Part shown: in pieces, positions 32,455-44,708 of the stretch
Numbering within the stretch: the first letter of the stretch is position 1
Layout: each line of letters begins with the position of its first letter
Program-made: the position numbers and the translations under genes
Notes under the pieces: model-generated
What the model saw: the letters and a program-made list of their open reading frames with translations, nothing else
Told to the model about the DNA's origin: nothing
The model's database searches: none
From: Dichomitus squalens LYAD-421 SS1
Taxonomy: Eukaryota > Basidiomycota > Agaricomycetes > Polyporales > Polyporaceae
Assembly (NCBI RefSeq): GCF_000275845.1
Contig: NW_006766890.1
Location: forward strand, 849,646 to 897,173
Direction: 5' to 3'
DNA length: 47,528 bases

Positions 32455-34874
32455 ATGCCTCGGATACGCAAAAGTGAGCACGCACGTGTATATTTTTGCT
32501 GCTACGTGGGCTGAGAGATATGCGACGCAGAGACGAGCAAGCGGCAGTCGATCGCCAAGCGGGAGAGGGTAAAGAAGCAGGTCAAGGAGTCGAGGAAGAA
32601 GAAGACCAAGGAGGCCAAGAAGAACCCGCAGTGGAAGAGCAGTGCGTGTCTCTCTGGACGCTGGGTTAGATGTGTATACTGATGAGCGTGCGTACGTGCG
32701 TATGTGCGCGTAGAGCACAAGAAGGACCCTGGCATCCCGAACAACTTCCCGTACAAGGACCAGATCCTTGCCGAAGTTGCGGAGCAGCGTCGTTTGGTGC
32801 GTTCACTTTCTCTGGTTTTATGGCAGATGTCAGGCACTGACGGACAGGAGGGGCCAGGCTGCGGAGGAGAAGCAGAGGCGCAAGGACGAGAAGAAGGCCG
32901 CCAAGGCGCAGGCGGCAGACGGCTCGGACGCCGAGGACGATGAGGCTGCGTTCGACGGCGTCAAGGCCATCGCTGGCCGTCGTGCTCTGGAGGCAGAGGC
33001 GGAGGAGGGGGGCGATGCGGACGAGGAGATGGCGGAGGAGGGGGAGGGGGACGACGTCCCGGTGCTCATCAACCCGGACCTGCCGAACCTCAAGGTCGTG
33101 CTTGACGCCGCGGACGTGGTCGTCGAGGTCCTGGACGCGCGGGACCCGCTGGCGGCCAGGAGCGCGCATGTCGAGGAGGTCGCGAAGGATCTGGGGAAGA
33201 GGGTGCTGCTGGTGCTCAACAAAGTTGGTGCGTGCAATTCTTTCGAGAACGTATATATGGCCTGCAATTCATGATGCCGTTGTTTTATTGCAGACGCGTG
33301 CCCAAGAGAGGCCGTTGAGGCGTGGGCTACGACACTCAGGCGGGAACATCCTACTGTGCTGTTCAGGTCGTCCTCCGCGTGTCTGCCCGTATCGCCTGCG
33401 GATGCCGGGAGCGCGAGGGTGAAAGGGAAGGGCAAGGAGCGGGAGCGGGCAGACGACGCGTGGGGCTTGGACTCCCTCACCGCTCTGCTCCAGCAATGGG
33501 CAAAGGAGAAAGCCGGCGACGGACCGCTCACGCTTGCTGTGGTTGGCGTGACGAACGTCGGCAAGACCGCGTTCGTCAACTCGCTCTTGCGCAAGGCTGC
33601 GCTGCAGACGTACAAGCTCACGTCGTCCGCGACGGACTTCTCTCCTACGACTACGACACATCCCCAGGAAGTCAGCATCGACCTCGAGGATGGGGAGTCG
33701 CTTCGTGTCATCGACACTCCTGGGCTTCTGTGGCATCATGTGGAGGATTTGCCTGACGAGGAGGCGGCTCGGATACGTGCCCGCGACATTCTCCTACGGA
33801 ACAGAGGTCATATCGAGAGGCTGAAGGATCCCTACGCAGTTAGTGAGTCCTCCCACGCTGTGCGACCGTAGGCTGTCTGTATTGACAACGATCTCAGTGT
33901 CGGAGCTTGTCTCCCGCTCCAGCAGGGAGGACCTCATGCTCCTGTATAACCTGCCCATCTTCGTCGAGGGAGACGCCAACGCGTTTCTCGCCAGCGTTGC
34001 TCGTGCAAATAACTACATCAAGAAGGTTCGTCGTGCCTCCTAAGCTCATCTCACCTCAAAGCTGAGACACTGTTCTGCTCAACAGAAGGGCAACCTTGAC
34101 CTCGCGGGCGCAGCCCGCACAGTGCTCCGCGACTGGAGTCATGGCAAGTTCGCCCGCTACACCGTCCCTTCCGCTGCGCAATCGCCCGACTCTGCGCCAC
34201 AAGCCGAGAAGTCCCTCGAGGACGCCTACGCCAAAGACGAGTCCGTCCTCTCCAAGCTCGCCACCCGCAAAGAGCTACGCAAGGCTGGCGGACTCGTCAA
34301 GCTCCGCGCTGGCGAGGTCGACACGCGCCGGGTCGTGCTTGACGCGGGATACTTCGTCTCGTCGTCGGACGACGGTATGGACGGCGACGAGGAGGACGGC
34401 GGCGCGGTCGACGACGCGGACGAGGTCGGGCTTGAAGGTGAGGAGAGCGACGAGGGTGACTACGTCAGCGACGAGGTAGAGGACAGCGACGAAGAGGACG
34501 ATGAAGACGAAGAGGACGAGGACGAAGGTGTAGACGAGCTCGAGTCTCCGCCTCCCCGCGGCAAGCGGAAACGAATCCTGTCGAAGGCCCCCGCTCGTCC
34601 CGCCAAAAGGGTCGCGTTCGCGGTAGAGCCTAAAAACACAAAGCAGGCTCGATCTGCTGCCGGTGCGAAGGGTGCTGTCACTGCTGCCTCTAAGGCACAG
34701 TTGAAAGCGAGAAAGCCTAAGCTCGAACCCAAGGCTGCCAAAAAGGCCGTGAAGGCTGCTGCGACGAACGCCGCGCCTGCGAAGAAGGTTGCGAACGCTG
34801 CATCGTCCAAGAAGAGTGCCGCGTCGTCGCCAAAGGATGGCGAGGCTGCGTATGACTTCAAGCAGTTCTTTTAG
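32455..34874 (+). CDS. NUG1: nucleostemin/Nug1-type circularly permuted GTPase
   Basis: This is a nucleolar GTPase for 60S ribosomal subunit assembly and export (Nug1, Grn1, GNL3 family). Seven exons (32455-32473, 32531-32641, 32714-32796, 32858-33227, 33294-33842, 33898-34025, 34086-34874) give 682 aa. The N-terminus MPRIRKKTSKRQSIAKRERV and the following Lys/Arg-rich stretch with KKDPGIPNNFPYK match the GNL3N domain. The G motifs come in permuted order: DARDPLAAR, then G4 NKVD (about 192-195), G1 GVTNVGKT (about 279) and G3 DTPG (about 335). G1 differs from the usual GxPNVGKS. The segment after G3 (VSELVSRSSREDLMLLYNLP and NYIKKKGNLDLAGAARTVLRDW) is family-typical. The C-terminus has a long Asp/Glu-rich stretch (about 440-540), then a Lys/Ala-rich basic tail, longer than in yeast Nug1. 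Nug1 versus Grn1/GNL3 identity needs a tree. Confidence 0.9.
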
Positions 34875-35341
34875 GCCTTCCGTCTGTCACTCTGGAGTGG
34901 GACAGCATGTGCTCCGCGGTATATGATGTAGTTCTTCCGTTGTCATTATTCTTGCAATGTAAGAGCATGGTTCTGTCATCGGGTTGACTGTAGACACAAA
35001 TTGAGGAGGCAGAATTGTACAACATCTTTGCTATCAGGTACTCGGGGATGCGTGAATGCGTATGAAGGTATCTATGAGAGGATGGCCCGGAAATTACAAA
35101 TGTAGCAAAATACACAACGACCTGGATATAGGAGATTCTTTTGAAAAAGACAGTGATCAATTCTACGTAGTACGGGATACACAAGCACCGTCCCTATATC
35201 AATGAACGATCGAGCAGCAGAGTCCACCGCAGAGAACGCGAAGCGCACGATAAGAGAGGAAATAAAACTAACCGAACAGAGCACCGTACGCAGCCCAGCC
35301 AGAGGACCACGCCCAGCCTCGAACCGCCTCTCCCTCGAGGG
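34875..35341. other. convergent 3' intergenic region
   Basis: These 467 bp separate the 3' ends of the GTPase gene (+) and the MDR gene (-). The stretch is more AT-rich than its neighbours, as expected for 3' untranslated regions. No gene is seen. Confidence 0.5.
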
Positions 35342-38300
35342 CTACCCGACGATGCGGACAGCGCACGTCCCGCCGTCCGCCAACACGCCCAGCGGGCCGA
35401 CGATCCCCCGCCTGAACACCTCCGCGGCCTTCTCGAACGGCACGACCTTGCCCGCCTCCTCCTCCTCGCCCTCCGCGTTCACGCACGGCGGCCGCAGCCA
35501 CCCGCTCTCGGCCATGCGCACGACGGCGCCCAGCGAGTCGCGCACGTCCTCGCCCTCCATGTCCACGTCCGCCGCGACGCTCACCCACGCGTACCCGACG
35601 ACGCGCTTCTCGCGCTTGTGCGCCCCGCGGGTGAGCACGGCGGGCGAGGGCTTGGCCGTCGTCGACGTCGAGCGGCGGAGCGAGCGGAGGCCGCCCCGGA
35701 GGTTGTCCTGCGCGGTCGGGATCGGGCGGTGGGGCGTGTCGCCGACGAGGGTCGTGAACTGCGCGTGGGTGATGACGCTCTTGCTCTTGCTCTTGCTCCG
35801 GGAGAGCTTCGCGGACTGCTCTACGTTAGACTTCATCGCCGCGGGGTCCGCGCCCAGGTCGACGTCGAGCGAGGCGTTGCGCGAGTCCCCGCGCCCAAGG
35901 GAGAGCGACGAGCGCGAGGCGGCGGCGGTCCAGTCCATCGTGAGCAGCTTCTGCGACGACTCCCAGACAGCGACGCCGCCGACGGTGTCGAGGACCATGT
36001 CGAACGACTGGCCGTCCTCCGCGAGCTGCCGGAGGACGTCGAGCGGCTCCCCGACGAAGATGTCCTCGACGCCCCACGCGCGCAGGCGCGCCTCCGTCCG
36101 CTGCTGCTTGCTCAGCCTCGGCTTCTGGCCCTCCTTGCCCTTGCCCTTGTCCGCCGCTTTTGACGGCGACGTGCGGACGACGTCGAGCGAGAGCTTGCGC
36201 CCGTTCCCGTTCCCATTTCCGTTCTGCGCTGGCGCCTCCGGCAGCGGCTCGTCGTCGAGCATCGCGGACTCGGGGATCTGCACCGCGATGCGGACGCCGC
36301 GCTGGCCGAGCATCTGCGCCGCGAGCGCGCCCGCTCCGTCGTGCCCTTGCAGGATCAACGCGCGCTTGTCCGACCTGCTCGACGGATCGGCGGACTTGCT
36401 GTGCAGCGCCGGGGCGAGGACGTCCGCAAACGTGCGGATAGCGCGGTGCGCCGGGACCCCGCACAGCGGGAGCAGCGCGAGCTCCTCGACGGTCAGCGCA
36501 GGGGGCGCGAGGGGCGAGGGCGCGTACGCCTGCCCGTCGACGGGCAGCGAGGTGCTCCGGAGGTGCCGGCGGCGTGGCGGGGGGAAGAGCGCAGGCGTGC
36601 GCGGGCGGGGTTGCGGCGCGCGGCACACACGATGTCGCTCGACGAGGATGAACTCTGCGAGCGCGCCGCACTGCGGGTGCAAAAATGAACGGGGTCAGTT
36701 CCATGTCGTCGATCCCTCCACGATCCATCCGCGTTCATACTCGGGGCGAGCGCCACGGTCTGGGGATATATACAGCGAGTAACGTACCTTCTTCACGTCC
36801 AGCAGCCCCACCACCCACTCGCCCCTCTTGCACACCTCCTCCCTGACCGCCCAGCCGCACTCTATGACCTTCCCCGCGAAGCTCCTCCCGGGGATGAACC
36901 CCGCCTTGCCGCCCCCGATGCCCTTTCCCCCTCCAGACAGACCGCCCCCGTGACCGTTCATGCCCGCCTTGTCGTGCACGATGAGCGAGTCGAGGGTGTC
37001 CAGCCCAACCGCATGGACCTGCACAAGCACGTGCGACTCGGGCACGAACGACGGCGGCGCGACATGGGCCGTGAACGCCACGGGGAGTGGCAGCCCCCCT
37101 CGCAAGTGCGCGGGGGTCGCGCTCTCGCGCTTCTTGCCCTTGAGGTTGAACGAGAACGAGCGGGGGAGGGAGAAAGAGAGCGTCGCGCGGCGTTTGAAGG
37201 AGGACGGGGAGCTCGTCGTCGAGATGGAGATGGGGGAGCCGTGGGAGACCGTGGAGGCGACCCCGCGGATGACCTCGATCGTGGCCATGCTGGACTGGGC
37301 GACGCCCGCGCGGACGAGGTCGACGTGGCCTTCTGTGGCTGCCTTGCCTTTGGCGTTCGAGTAGCCGGCGTGGGGAAGGGTAAGGCCCGTGTATCCGTTC
37401 ACCGACGAGGTTCCCGCGGTCGATGGGACGGGATTCGGCATGGGATGGGTGGGCAAATCCGCAATAGCCGAGCCATTGGGACGAAAGAGAGACGACGTCG
37501 TCGAATACGTGCGTCGCTGCCCTCGGGCATACTTCTCCAACCGCACGTCCGGAGTGCTCTCCGAATGCGTGGACTCCGAGGGCGTGTTCTCCTCCTGCGG
37601 CTCCGCGGTCAGCGGCAGCGTCGTCACCTTCGCCAACGGGGAAGACGGTATAGAGTGCGGGGGTGTCTCGGGGATGGGCGTAGTCGAGCGGCTCGGCTCC
37701 GAGCTCGTGACGTCCGTGCTGCCCCCCTCGCTCTCGTCCTCCTCCCAGAGCGCAGACATCCGCCCGCGCGAGTTGCGCGAGCGTTTGCTCCTCCTGTCCC
37801 CCTTCCCGCGCGGGTTTCCGGGCGTCCTCACGCGGCCGGGGAGGTCGTTCTCCAGTGTCTGGAGCGGGAAGTCCGGGGGCAGCGCACGCTCGCGTCGGCG
37901 GCCCTCCGCCGCCGCGGGCATCTTGGGCGGCGCGAGCCACCGGACGTCCTCCGCCCAGTCCTCGTCCGTGTACGTCAGCTTGCCGCCGTCTGCGCGGGCC
38001 TGTCGGTTTTGCTGCTGCTGCTGGGTCGGCTGTTGTCTCCGGATGGTGCTTGCGCCCGAGCGAGCGGACGTGGACGAGCCGGCGGATTTTGCTCCAGCGG
38101 AGAGCGTGCGTGGGCGCGAGCTGGACTCGAAATAGTCTGTGGTCTGCCGTGCACCGCGCTCTGAGCCGACTGAGGTGGCAAGCAGAGTGCTCGGTGTCTG
38201 CGAAGGTTCGGAGAAGAGTGACGGCGAGGCGTCGTCTGCGACACTTGCGGATGATGCTACAGACGACAAGGATGAGCCTGACGGGGTTCTCGATACCGGG

Positions 38301-39245
38301 GGAGTGTCGTCATCGTGAGAGTTAGGCGCGGGAACGGTGTTGGATTTGGAGTGCAGCGGGAGGAGAGCGGACGCAAGTGCCTGAGGCTCGAGCATGACGG
38401 ACGCTTTGGACACGCGGGCAGAGGAGGCGAGGGAGGTGCGGGGGGTGTAGAATATGTCTGTCCTATCGTCGCCGTCGTCGTCGCTGCTCTCCTCTATATC
38501 TCCATCGTTTCCCTTGCTGGAGGGGTTCCTGCTGCTGGACTGGGAGCGATAGGAAGGGGTGTTTAGGGAAGATATGCGGGTGTGGGAGCCGTCGTCGCCG
38601 GCAGGCTTGAATGACACGAAGGAAGATGATGATGCGATAGAGTGGATCGGAGTGCGCTTGCGCTGGTTCCCCGTGGTACGCTGATAAGCCCATGCGGCCA
38701 AATATAACCGAGGACGCGAGCAGCGTACTCACCTGCGATGTCCGCCGGGACTGAGGCTGGGAGAGCTCGGTATTGGAGCCATTGGTCAAGGTGCGGGACT
38801 GGGACGAGGGCCGCTGGGAGGAGCGGTCGAGGGTGGTGGCCGATGAGTGATAGGTCTCTGTGTCGGAGTTGCCAGGGGTGGACGTGTCAAGGCCGGAATC
38901 TTCGAACTGGCCGGGGATGGCTCTCGCGGTGGCGTGTGCGAGGCGGAAGAGCTCTCTGCGTTCGGAGTAGTAGTCGCGCTCGGCGGGATGGTGGTAGGTC
39001 TGGGAGGGTCTGTTGAGAATAGACTGGATGAGAGTGGGCTTGGGCATGGTCGTCGTGGGTGTAGACCGGGGAGTCGTCGAGCTCGCATATAGGCGGCCAG
39101 CGGAGGAGGGACTAGGCCGTGTCTGAGAGCGAGCACGCTGCCGTGTGTCCATCCCGTGCCGTGTGCCCCGAGGCTGCTCCGCGTCCGTCTGGCTGACCGT
39201 TGTCTGCCGCCCGTGCACCGCTCTTGCTCCGGATATGGCAGCCAT
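35342..39245 (-). CDS. MDR-superfamily oxidoreductase with giant disordered N-terminus
   Basis: Three exons (39245-38733, 38680-36788, 36670-35342), both joins in phase 0, give 1244 aa. Residues 1 to about 695 are low in complexity: Ser/Thr/Pro/Arg-rich with Gln runs and several potential phosphosites. A GroES-like domain follows (about 698-802: VLVQVHAVGLDTLDSLIVHD ... GRSFAGKVIECGWAVREEV). It is split by a Gly-rich insert at about 743-769. The catalytic part (803-1244) has ALTVEELALLPLCGVPAHRA, a dinucleotide-binding loop GHDGAGALAAQMLG and VLDTVGGVAVWESSQ. No zinc-ligand set is evident, so it looks like a quinone-oxidoreductase or RTN4IP1-like NAD(P)H enzyme. The substrate is unknown. The large plus-strand and alternate-frame ORFs in this region are GC-driven shadows. 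Confidence 0.85.
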
Positions 39246-39902
39246 GACCGTTGCCGTTGTGATCAGTGGCGATCTCGCCTGCTCGCTCGTCGTCGACGCT
39301 CGGTGCCACCGACGTCAGTGATCGGCCGTGTCTGCAGCGTACTACTCACACCTCGGCAGCTGCAGGTCGGAAGGAGGGAAGCAGGCAGAAGCGGCGGCGG
39401 GGAAACAGGAGTCGGATGCTCGTCTGCTCGCTGGCTTATATTCTTCTCAACGTCCAGGCATCTGGGAGAATCGAAGCACACCCCCGCCCAAACTGGGCCG
39501 CATGCAGCGCGTGTCGGGGAATCGTCCTCCCTTCCCAGCGAATCAGACGTCATCCTGCCCCGCTGCGTGTCTCCAGAGTTTAGCCTCTGCCACCACCGAT
39601 CGTCGCGCGGCATGCCATGTGGCCTCTATCTTGTGTCGATATATCGCCAAGGAGGGCTACCGCTACACGTCTACGAGAGAATACAGCGTAGGTTTGCCGT
39701 AAGCCCCAGAGTTCAGATATTCACGCAGACTCTACCCCGCATTAGAACGGGTAGTCCGCCTTCCTGTCTTCCTCACCGACGATCCCCTTCGCTACTTGCT
39801 CAGCGTGGCACTGGTCCAGGTACGGCAAGATACCCTCGTACGCCCCGCGAGCCTTGTACCTGCACAGCCCGTCCGTTCAGCACTCGTCGAGCTCGAATAG
39901 CG
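39246..39902. other. intergenic region upstream of the MDR gene
   Basis: This 657-bp stretch should hold the MDR promoter and the 3' region of the DUF3445 gene. A plus-strand frame (39156-40178) runs through it, but it continues antisense across the DUF3445 exon and has no domain, so I reject it as a gene. Confidence 0.4.
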
Positions 39903-41800
39903 TCAATCGTCTACCCACCGCGCAACGTCCTCAGGCCAGCTCCGGATCGCACTCGCAGCCCGCCCAGGCACCCCAGGCTCGCTCGCAAGCTCGTCCAGCC
40001 GCGTCTGGTACACCCGGATCGTGAACACGATCGCCCCTGTGCGCGGCAGCCGCCGCAACGTCTGCCGCTCCGTCCTCAGCCGCAGCGTCGCAGGCGTCAC
40101 CGCGCACCCCACCGTCGCCAGCTTGAACATCGACCCCGTCTCCCCGTGCGCCTGCGCCTGCGTCTCGCGGGATCCTGAGTCTGGTTGGGCGTCGCCGCAC
40201 TGGTCGCTGATGTGCCTCGCGCGCTCGTACTCCGCGTTCTCCTCGTCCCCGTTCATCGTCACCGCCCACGCGAGCTCGTCCGGGTCGACGTCGAGTAGCG
40301 ACCCGGGCGCGGGCGGCGGCCGGCGCATCGACGGCTCGGCGACGAGCTGGAAGCTGTAGTTGTTGCGCACCACGGGCCTGTCGAGCGGCATCCGGCGGAA
40401 GAAGCGGTCCATGCTCATCTGGAGCTTGCTCTTGTCTGACATGTGTGGGATGGGTGAGTGGGGGGCTCGGCCAGGGGAGGGCGCCGCGGTCTGGCTGCTG
40501 AGCTAGCTGGTGCTACTCACATTGGGGGACGTTGCCGGAGATATGGATGTCTTCGAGGGGCATGCCGATCTTGTCTGAGAGCCTCCACGAGCCTGTAACG
40601 GCGTTTGGTCAGAGAAGACTGTCTTTGAGCGGATCGTCAGGACTCACCCGCGATAACTACGGCCCCAGCTTGAAGGTAGTAGCGTCCATCCGAGCCTTCT
40701 ACCATGATCGTAAAGTCCTCCTGGATTCTACGTGCATGCGACCGCGCTGTCAGAAGGTAACGCAACTGCCGAGCCATCAACAGAACCCACAGTGAACGTG
40801 CAACCTTCAGCGGCTCCTCCTTCTCCAAGTCATACGTCTCCTGGAAGGGTACGATGGTGATCGTCCTGATCCTGCCCTCGCCATACCACCCGTTCTCGTC
40901 CTCCCGCTGCGACACCGGATGCCGCGCAACGCGATACACGTCCGGATGCCTGCGTGAGAGGTACTCCGCGAGCTCGTACATGCACTCTTCCGCTGCGTCC
41001 GTGGCAAACCCTCTCCAGTCAGAACAGTTGTTGACTACTTGGGGAACGCAGAGACAGCTCACCCGCCGCGTGCCCCGACTCGACGACCCCCGGCTGCGCG
41101 GGGTGCACCCGCACGAGGCGGTCCCCGAGCGTCCGGATGCGGTACTCGCACACGCGGTGCGTCTGCGCGAACTCGTCGTCCAGCTCGATCCACTCGTCCC
41201 AGGGCATGCTCTTGATGCCCATGGTCACGCTGTCGCGCGCGCGCGTAGCGAGGAATGGCTTCAGCGCCGCGTCCCGCGGTACGCCCCATGACAGGGCAGA
41301 GAGGAAGAGAGTCGAGGGCATGCTCACTGGTAGTCGCCCCACTTGAACGGGCGGTAGGGGATCGGCTTGAGCGCGCTGAAGTGCGCCGGGCTCGGCTCGA
41401 CGCGCGGGTAGTCGAACTTTACGGGGAGCCATTCTGGACCAACGAAAACAAAAAGAGAAACAGACCGATGTCAGCGGAGGTTTGCGGCTGCGGTAGGTGC
41501 ATATGCGCCCCGTACAACACAGACGTGGGCATACGCATTGATGAATGGGCCCAAGGACACCCAACGTCGAAGGTGCAATGAGGGGAACAACATACCTCCT
41601 GGCGCGCGGTCCTTCGCGCTCGCGTACCGTGCCTTCTCGCTGGGGAGCTCAGCAGGGAGGGACGAGCTCCGTGCTCGCGCTGCCTCGTGCCGTGCCCAAA
41701 TTCTGTATGCCGCGTAGACGAGCACGGATATGAATAGACCCACGAGCAATGGCAGGTCTTCCACCAGGCTGGTGTACGAGATGATCTGCAGATGATCCAT
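39903..41800 (-). CDS. DUF3445 / HODM-like protein with N-terminal membrane anchor
   Basis: Seven exons (41800-41596, 41433-41328, 41229-41063, 41010-40791, 40727-40648, 40592-40521, 40435-39903) give 460 aa, and all junction phases agree. A hydrophobic segment (LPLLVGLFISVLVYAAYR, about 16-33) followed by basic residues predicts a single anchor with the domain on the cytosolic side. The DUF3445 motifs occur in order: PYRPFKWGDYHVTMGIKSM, DEWIELDDEF, PLKVARSLIQEDFTIMVEGS, GRYYLQAGAVVIAGSWRL, KIGMPLEDIHISGNVPQY and DRPVVRNNYSFQL. Bacterial relatives include the alpha subunit of heme-dependent oxidative N-demethylase. The fungal members have no proven reaction, so an oxidative demethylase role is only possible. 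The acceptor choice at exon 5 (LIQEDF) follows the family alignment. Confidence 0.88.
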
Positions 41801-44708
41801 GATGTAGCGGTGCCTGTGCCGCACGAGGAGGTCTATTCGAGTCGCGCAAGATGGTGCGAGAGGTCGGTCACAGCTGGAGGAGCGAGATTAACGGCGAGCA
41901 GCGATCGATAGAGGCACCCACTCCTATCCAGGCAAGCGCGACCTCGAGGCGTGCCCGGCCACAACGTGTGAGCGCGAGGACGGAGATTGGGTTGCGCGGC
42001 TAGGACAGATGGTCTCCGCGTAGCAGACGATCGTCCCAAGGGAGAGCACGAGACGTGACGCGCTGCAGGGGATATGAACTCAGAAGGCAAGCGGTATAGC
42101 GAGCGAGAGCTGCGCGCAGCTCGCGCACCCACGCCCGCTCTGCATCTATATAGCACCCACCAGGCACCGCGGTCGAGAACGGGAGCAAGGAGCTCCGCCG
42201 TCCTCAGCCACACGTTGTGCTGGTCGAGTCATCGCTGAGAACGTGCCCAGCGAGATGGCTGAGAGTACGCGATATCACCCCGCGTTCTGGGAGCGCGACA
42301 AGATCCCAACGAATGCGGGGATATGAAGGCTATGTGCCTCAGGCTGCCCTGGCTCTGATGCAGCGGTTTCTATTGCTACCTCATCGGTGGAAGGCCTGCG
42401 GGCAAACCCTATACATACTGTACAGCTGCGCATGTGTCTGGAGCCGCAAGGACGAGGAATCGCGGCTGTCGGGCACCATGGAGTGGCAATATTCCGGATC
42501 TTCGCTAGGATCCGTGCTCGACACGCTCATGGAGAGGGCCGTGGACGAGTACGTACTGTATCTGTGGCCTTGTACTGTCACAGCCAAGCCTCACATGCGG
42601 ATAGAGCGTGGCCCGACCACGCTCAAAATAGTGCGCAAAGTCCTCGTGCAGCCTTCCTTCGTGGAAGTCCACTACAGAATTCCCTTCAGCGTCCTCCTTT
42701 GAGTTCGAGCTCAAGCGCTGGGAGACGCACCTGAGTGAGTCGCCGCGGATATATCGATGACCAGCGGGCACCTTACATACAACGGAGCGCGGGCGAGCGG
42801 AACGTGAACAAGTCACCGCGCTCCGAGTCCAACTCTCGCGAAAACAGAATCCGAAAGCGGGCGAGAACGGGACCGCATCGCGGCCACGTTTATGCGCCTG
42901 CCGCGCTGTCGATCGCGGACGTTTGTGGCGCTCCGTTTTGCGAACGTTGCGTTGTCAACCTGTGGGCCTCCGCACCGCTGTTCCGAGCACTTGATGTAGA
43001 GTTCGCGAATGAAGCCGTGGAGTCGTTTGCAGCGGTCCGGGTTGAGATGCTGGAACAAAAATATGCGAACCGGACGGTTCGTATCGCCGCTGCGCAAGTA
43101 GTTCCGAGCGCTGGTGCGGTCTGAGTGTACTAGCGGCGCCGAATACCGGAAAACTTCGGGACGCCTATACAGCGAGAAGAGTACAGGATGATAGGTAGCA
43201 GAAACCGAGTGCCCGACCGTCCTGGAAGACGAGCGGCAGGAAGCAGAAGCGTCCCCAGACGGCAGTTACAGTGGCTCTCGCGGCTTGCCCGTCCCGAACT
43301 ACCGACGTTGTCCGCACTACCGTCGCGCCCGAATATATGTACTTATGCCTTCGAGCTGCGAGGAGCACCGAGCACCGAGTGATGAGGCTTTTTGCCGCCA
43401 ACAGGACTCGGACACCTCGGATCCCGCTCGTCCGGATATCAAAGGTGCAATGGGATCCGGGGGAACGGGTGTCCTATTTGGTGCCGGCCTATACTGTGAA
43501 GGAGCAAATGAAACGTCTTCCATACCTATACCCACTTCGCCGAACTTGGGTTGCATTGTGCGTATCGGCCAAAGCATCACGCAAGCGCCCCCAGCTGGTC
43601 ATATGAGCTAACTATCGAGCTGCAAGGGCCAGAGCTGCCAGTCCCGACCCCACGGCGCAAGTCAATCTGAACTTGCACGGACAAGTGCGTTTAGACGCTG
43701 CTGGTAAAATATGTGCATTTCCACGAAGGCCGCTAGCTGTATGCTGTAGCACTGAAGATGCCATGACAATGATGATTCGTGATGCTCGATGCCCCTGGTG
43801 AAAGGAAGATGCGGTGCTTTATTGTAGGCGGCACCTCTGTGGCAAGACGTCGTGAGAGTGGTGTGGGATGTGTGGGAAGCGCCATTGAATGTTTCTCGGA
43901 GCATGTATACGATGTATAGGTATGCGTGTGATGATGATGGGAGTCCAACCCGGCGTAATGCAGAGCGCAGCGAGATCGGAGGGAGCACGAACGGCGTGGA
44001 CGTTTACTAGGCAAGTACATTCGTACAGTAACTTTGAGTGATGTCAAAGTCAACAAGCACAATGGACGTTACAATCCAGAGACCGAACAAAGACACTCTT
44101 TAGGGCCAAGATCAAATGCAGCAAGAGATATGTACGTAGCGCGATGTCTCAGGTATGCTGGGGGACGTCTGGGGCAGATGATGAAGACAACGAGGCCAGG
44201 ATGCGAGGTCCGAGCGGTTTCTAGTATGAGAAGCACGACACAAGCAGCGCGCGAGATAGTCAGGTGGCTAGCACTGTCTCGACGTTGAGATGCGAAGGTG
44301 CTGCATCTGTCCTTTTTGACCGACCGGCGAGCGTCCCGACCCTGAAATAGCATGCTGCCGGGATCTGCCATAGCCGCCGGAACTGGCCTCGCAATCAACG
44401 CCTTGCCCCGGTTGCTGGCCATCTCTGCCCCGGACTTCCTTCGCCCGCGTCCAAGCTTTGTGGAGCAACCCCGCGCTGTCGAGGAGCGACACCACGGGGT
44501 GACCGAGTTAGTGACGTGCAGTTGGGGGAGTGTCGGCGGAATGGGAGACCGGTGGGTGCATATCGAGCGCCGTTGTGCTGGTAGTGTGATGTTGCGAAGT
44601 CGATAATTAAGTATGATACACTGATAATACACCGGTGAAACGATGAGAGGTGGGCGTTGGTTCTGTGATATGCATGGTGGAACGGATGGTGGCGTGGGGG
44701 CAGCGCGC
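41801..44708. other. 2.9-kb gene-poor region
   Basis: I find no gene I can support. Around 42255-42740 the plus strand has protein-like pieces: an ATG at 42255 opening MAESTRYHPAFWERDKIPT, the segment EWQYSGSSLGSVLDTLMERA, a donor/acceptor pair GTACGT...CACAG (about 42549-42587), and SFEFELKRWETHL just before a GTGAGT. They do not share one frame, so this may be a broken gene or one with unseen introns. The rest shows only short frames. Confidence 0.35.

Noticed and set aside
32830..33739. Long minus-strand frames across the GTPase gene
   Set aside because: They are antisense to well-supported exons with GTPase motifs. Their Ser/Ala-rich products are complements of the coding frame.
36735..38164. 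Open frames of about 400 codons on both strands (36735-37940 minus, 36950-38164 plus)
   Set aside because: They lie inside the MDR gene exon in other frames. High third-position GC keeps shadow frames open, and their Arg/Gly/Pro-rich products have no domain.
39156..40178. Plus-strand frame of 340 codons
   Set aside because: It runs antisense into the DUF3445 last exon and gives an Arg/Pro-rich product with no motif.
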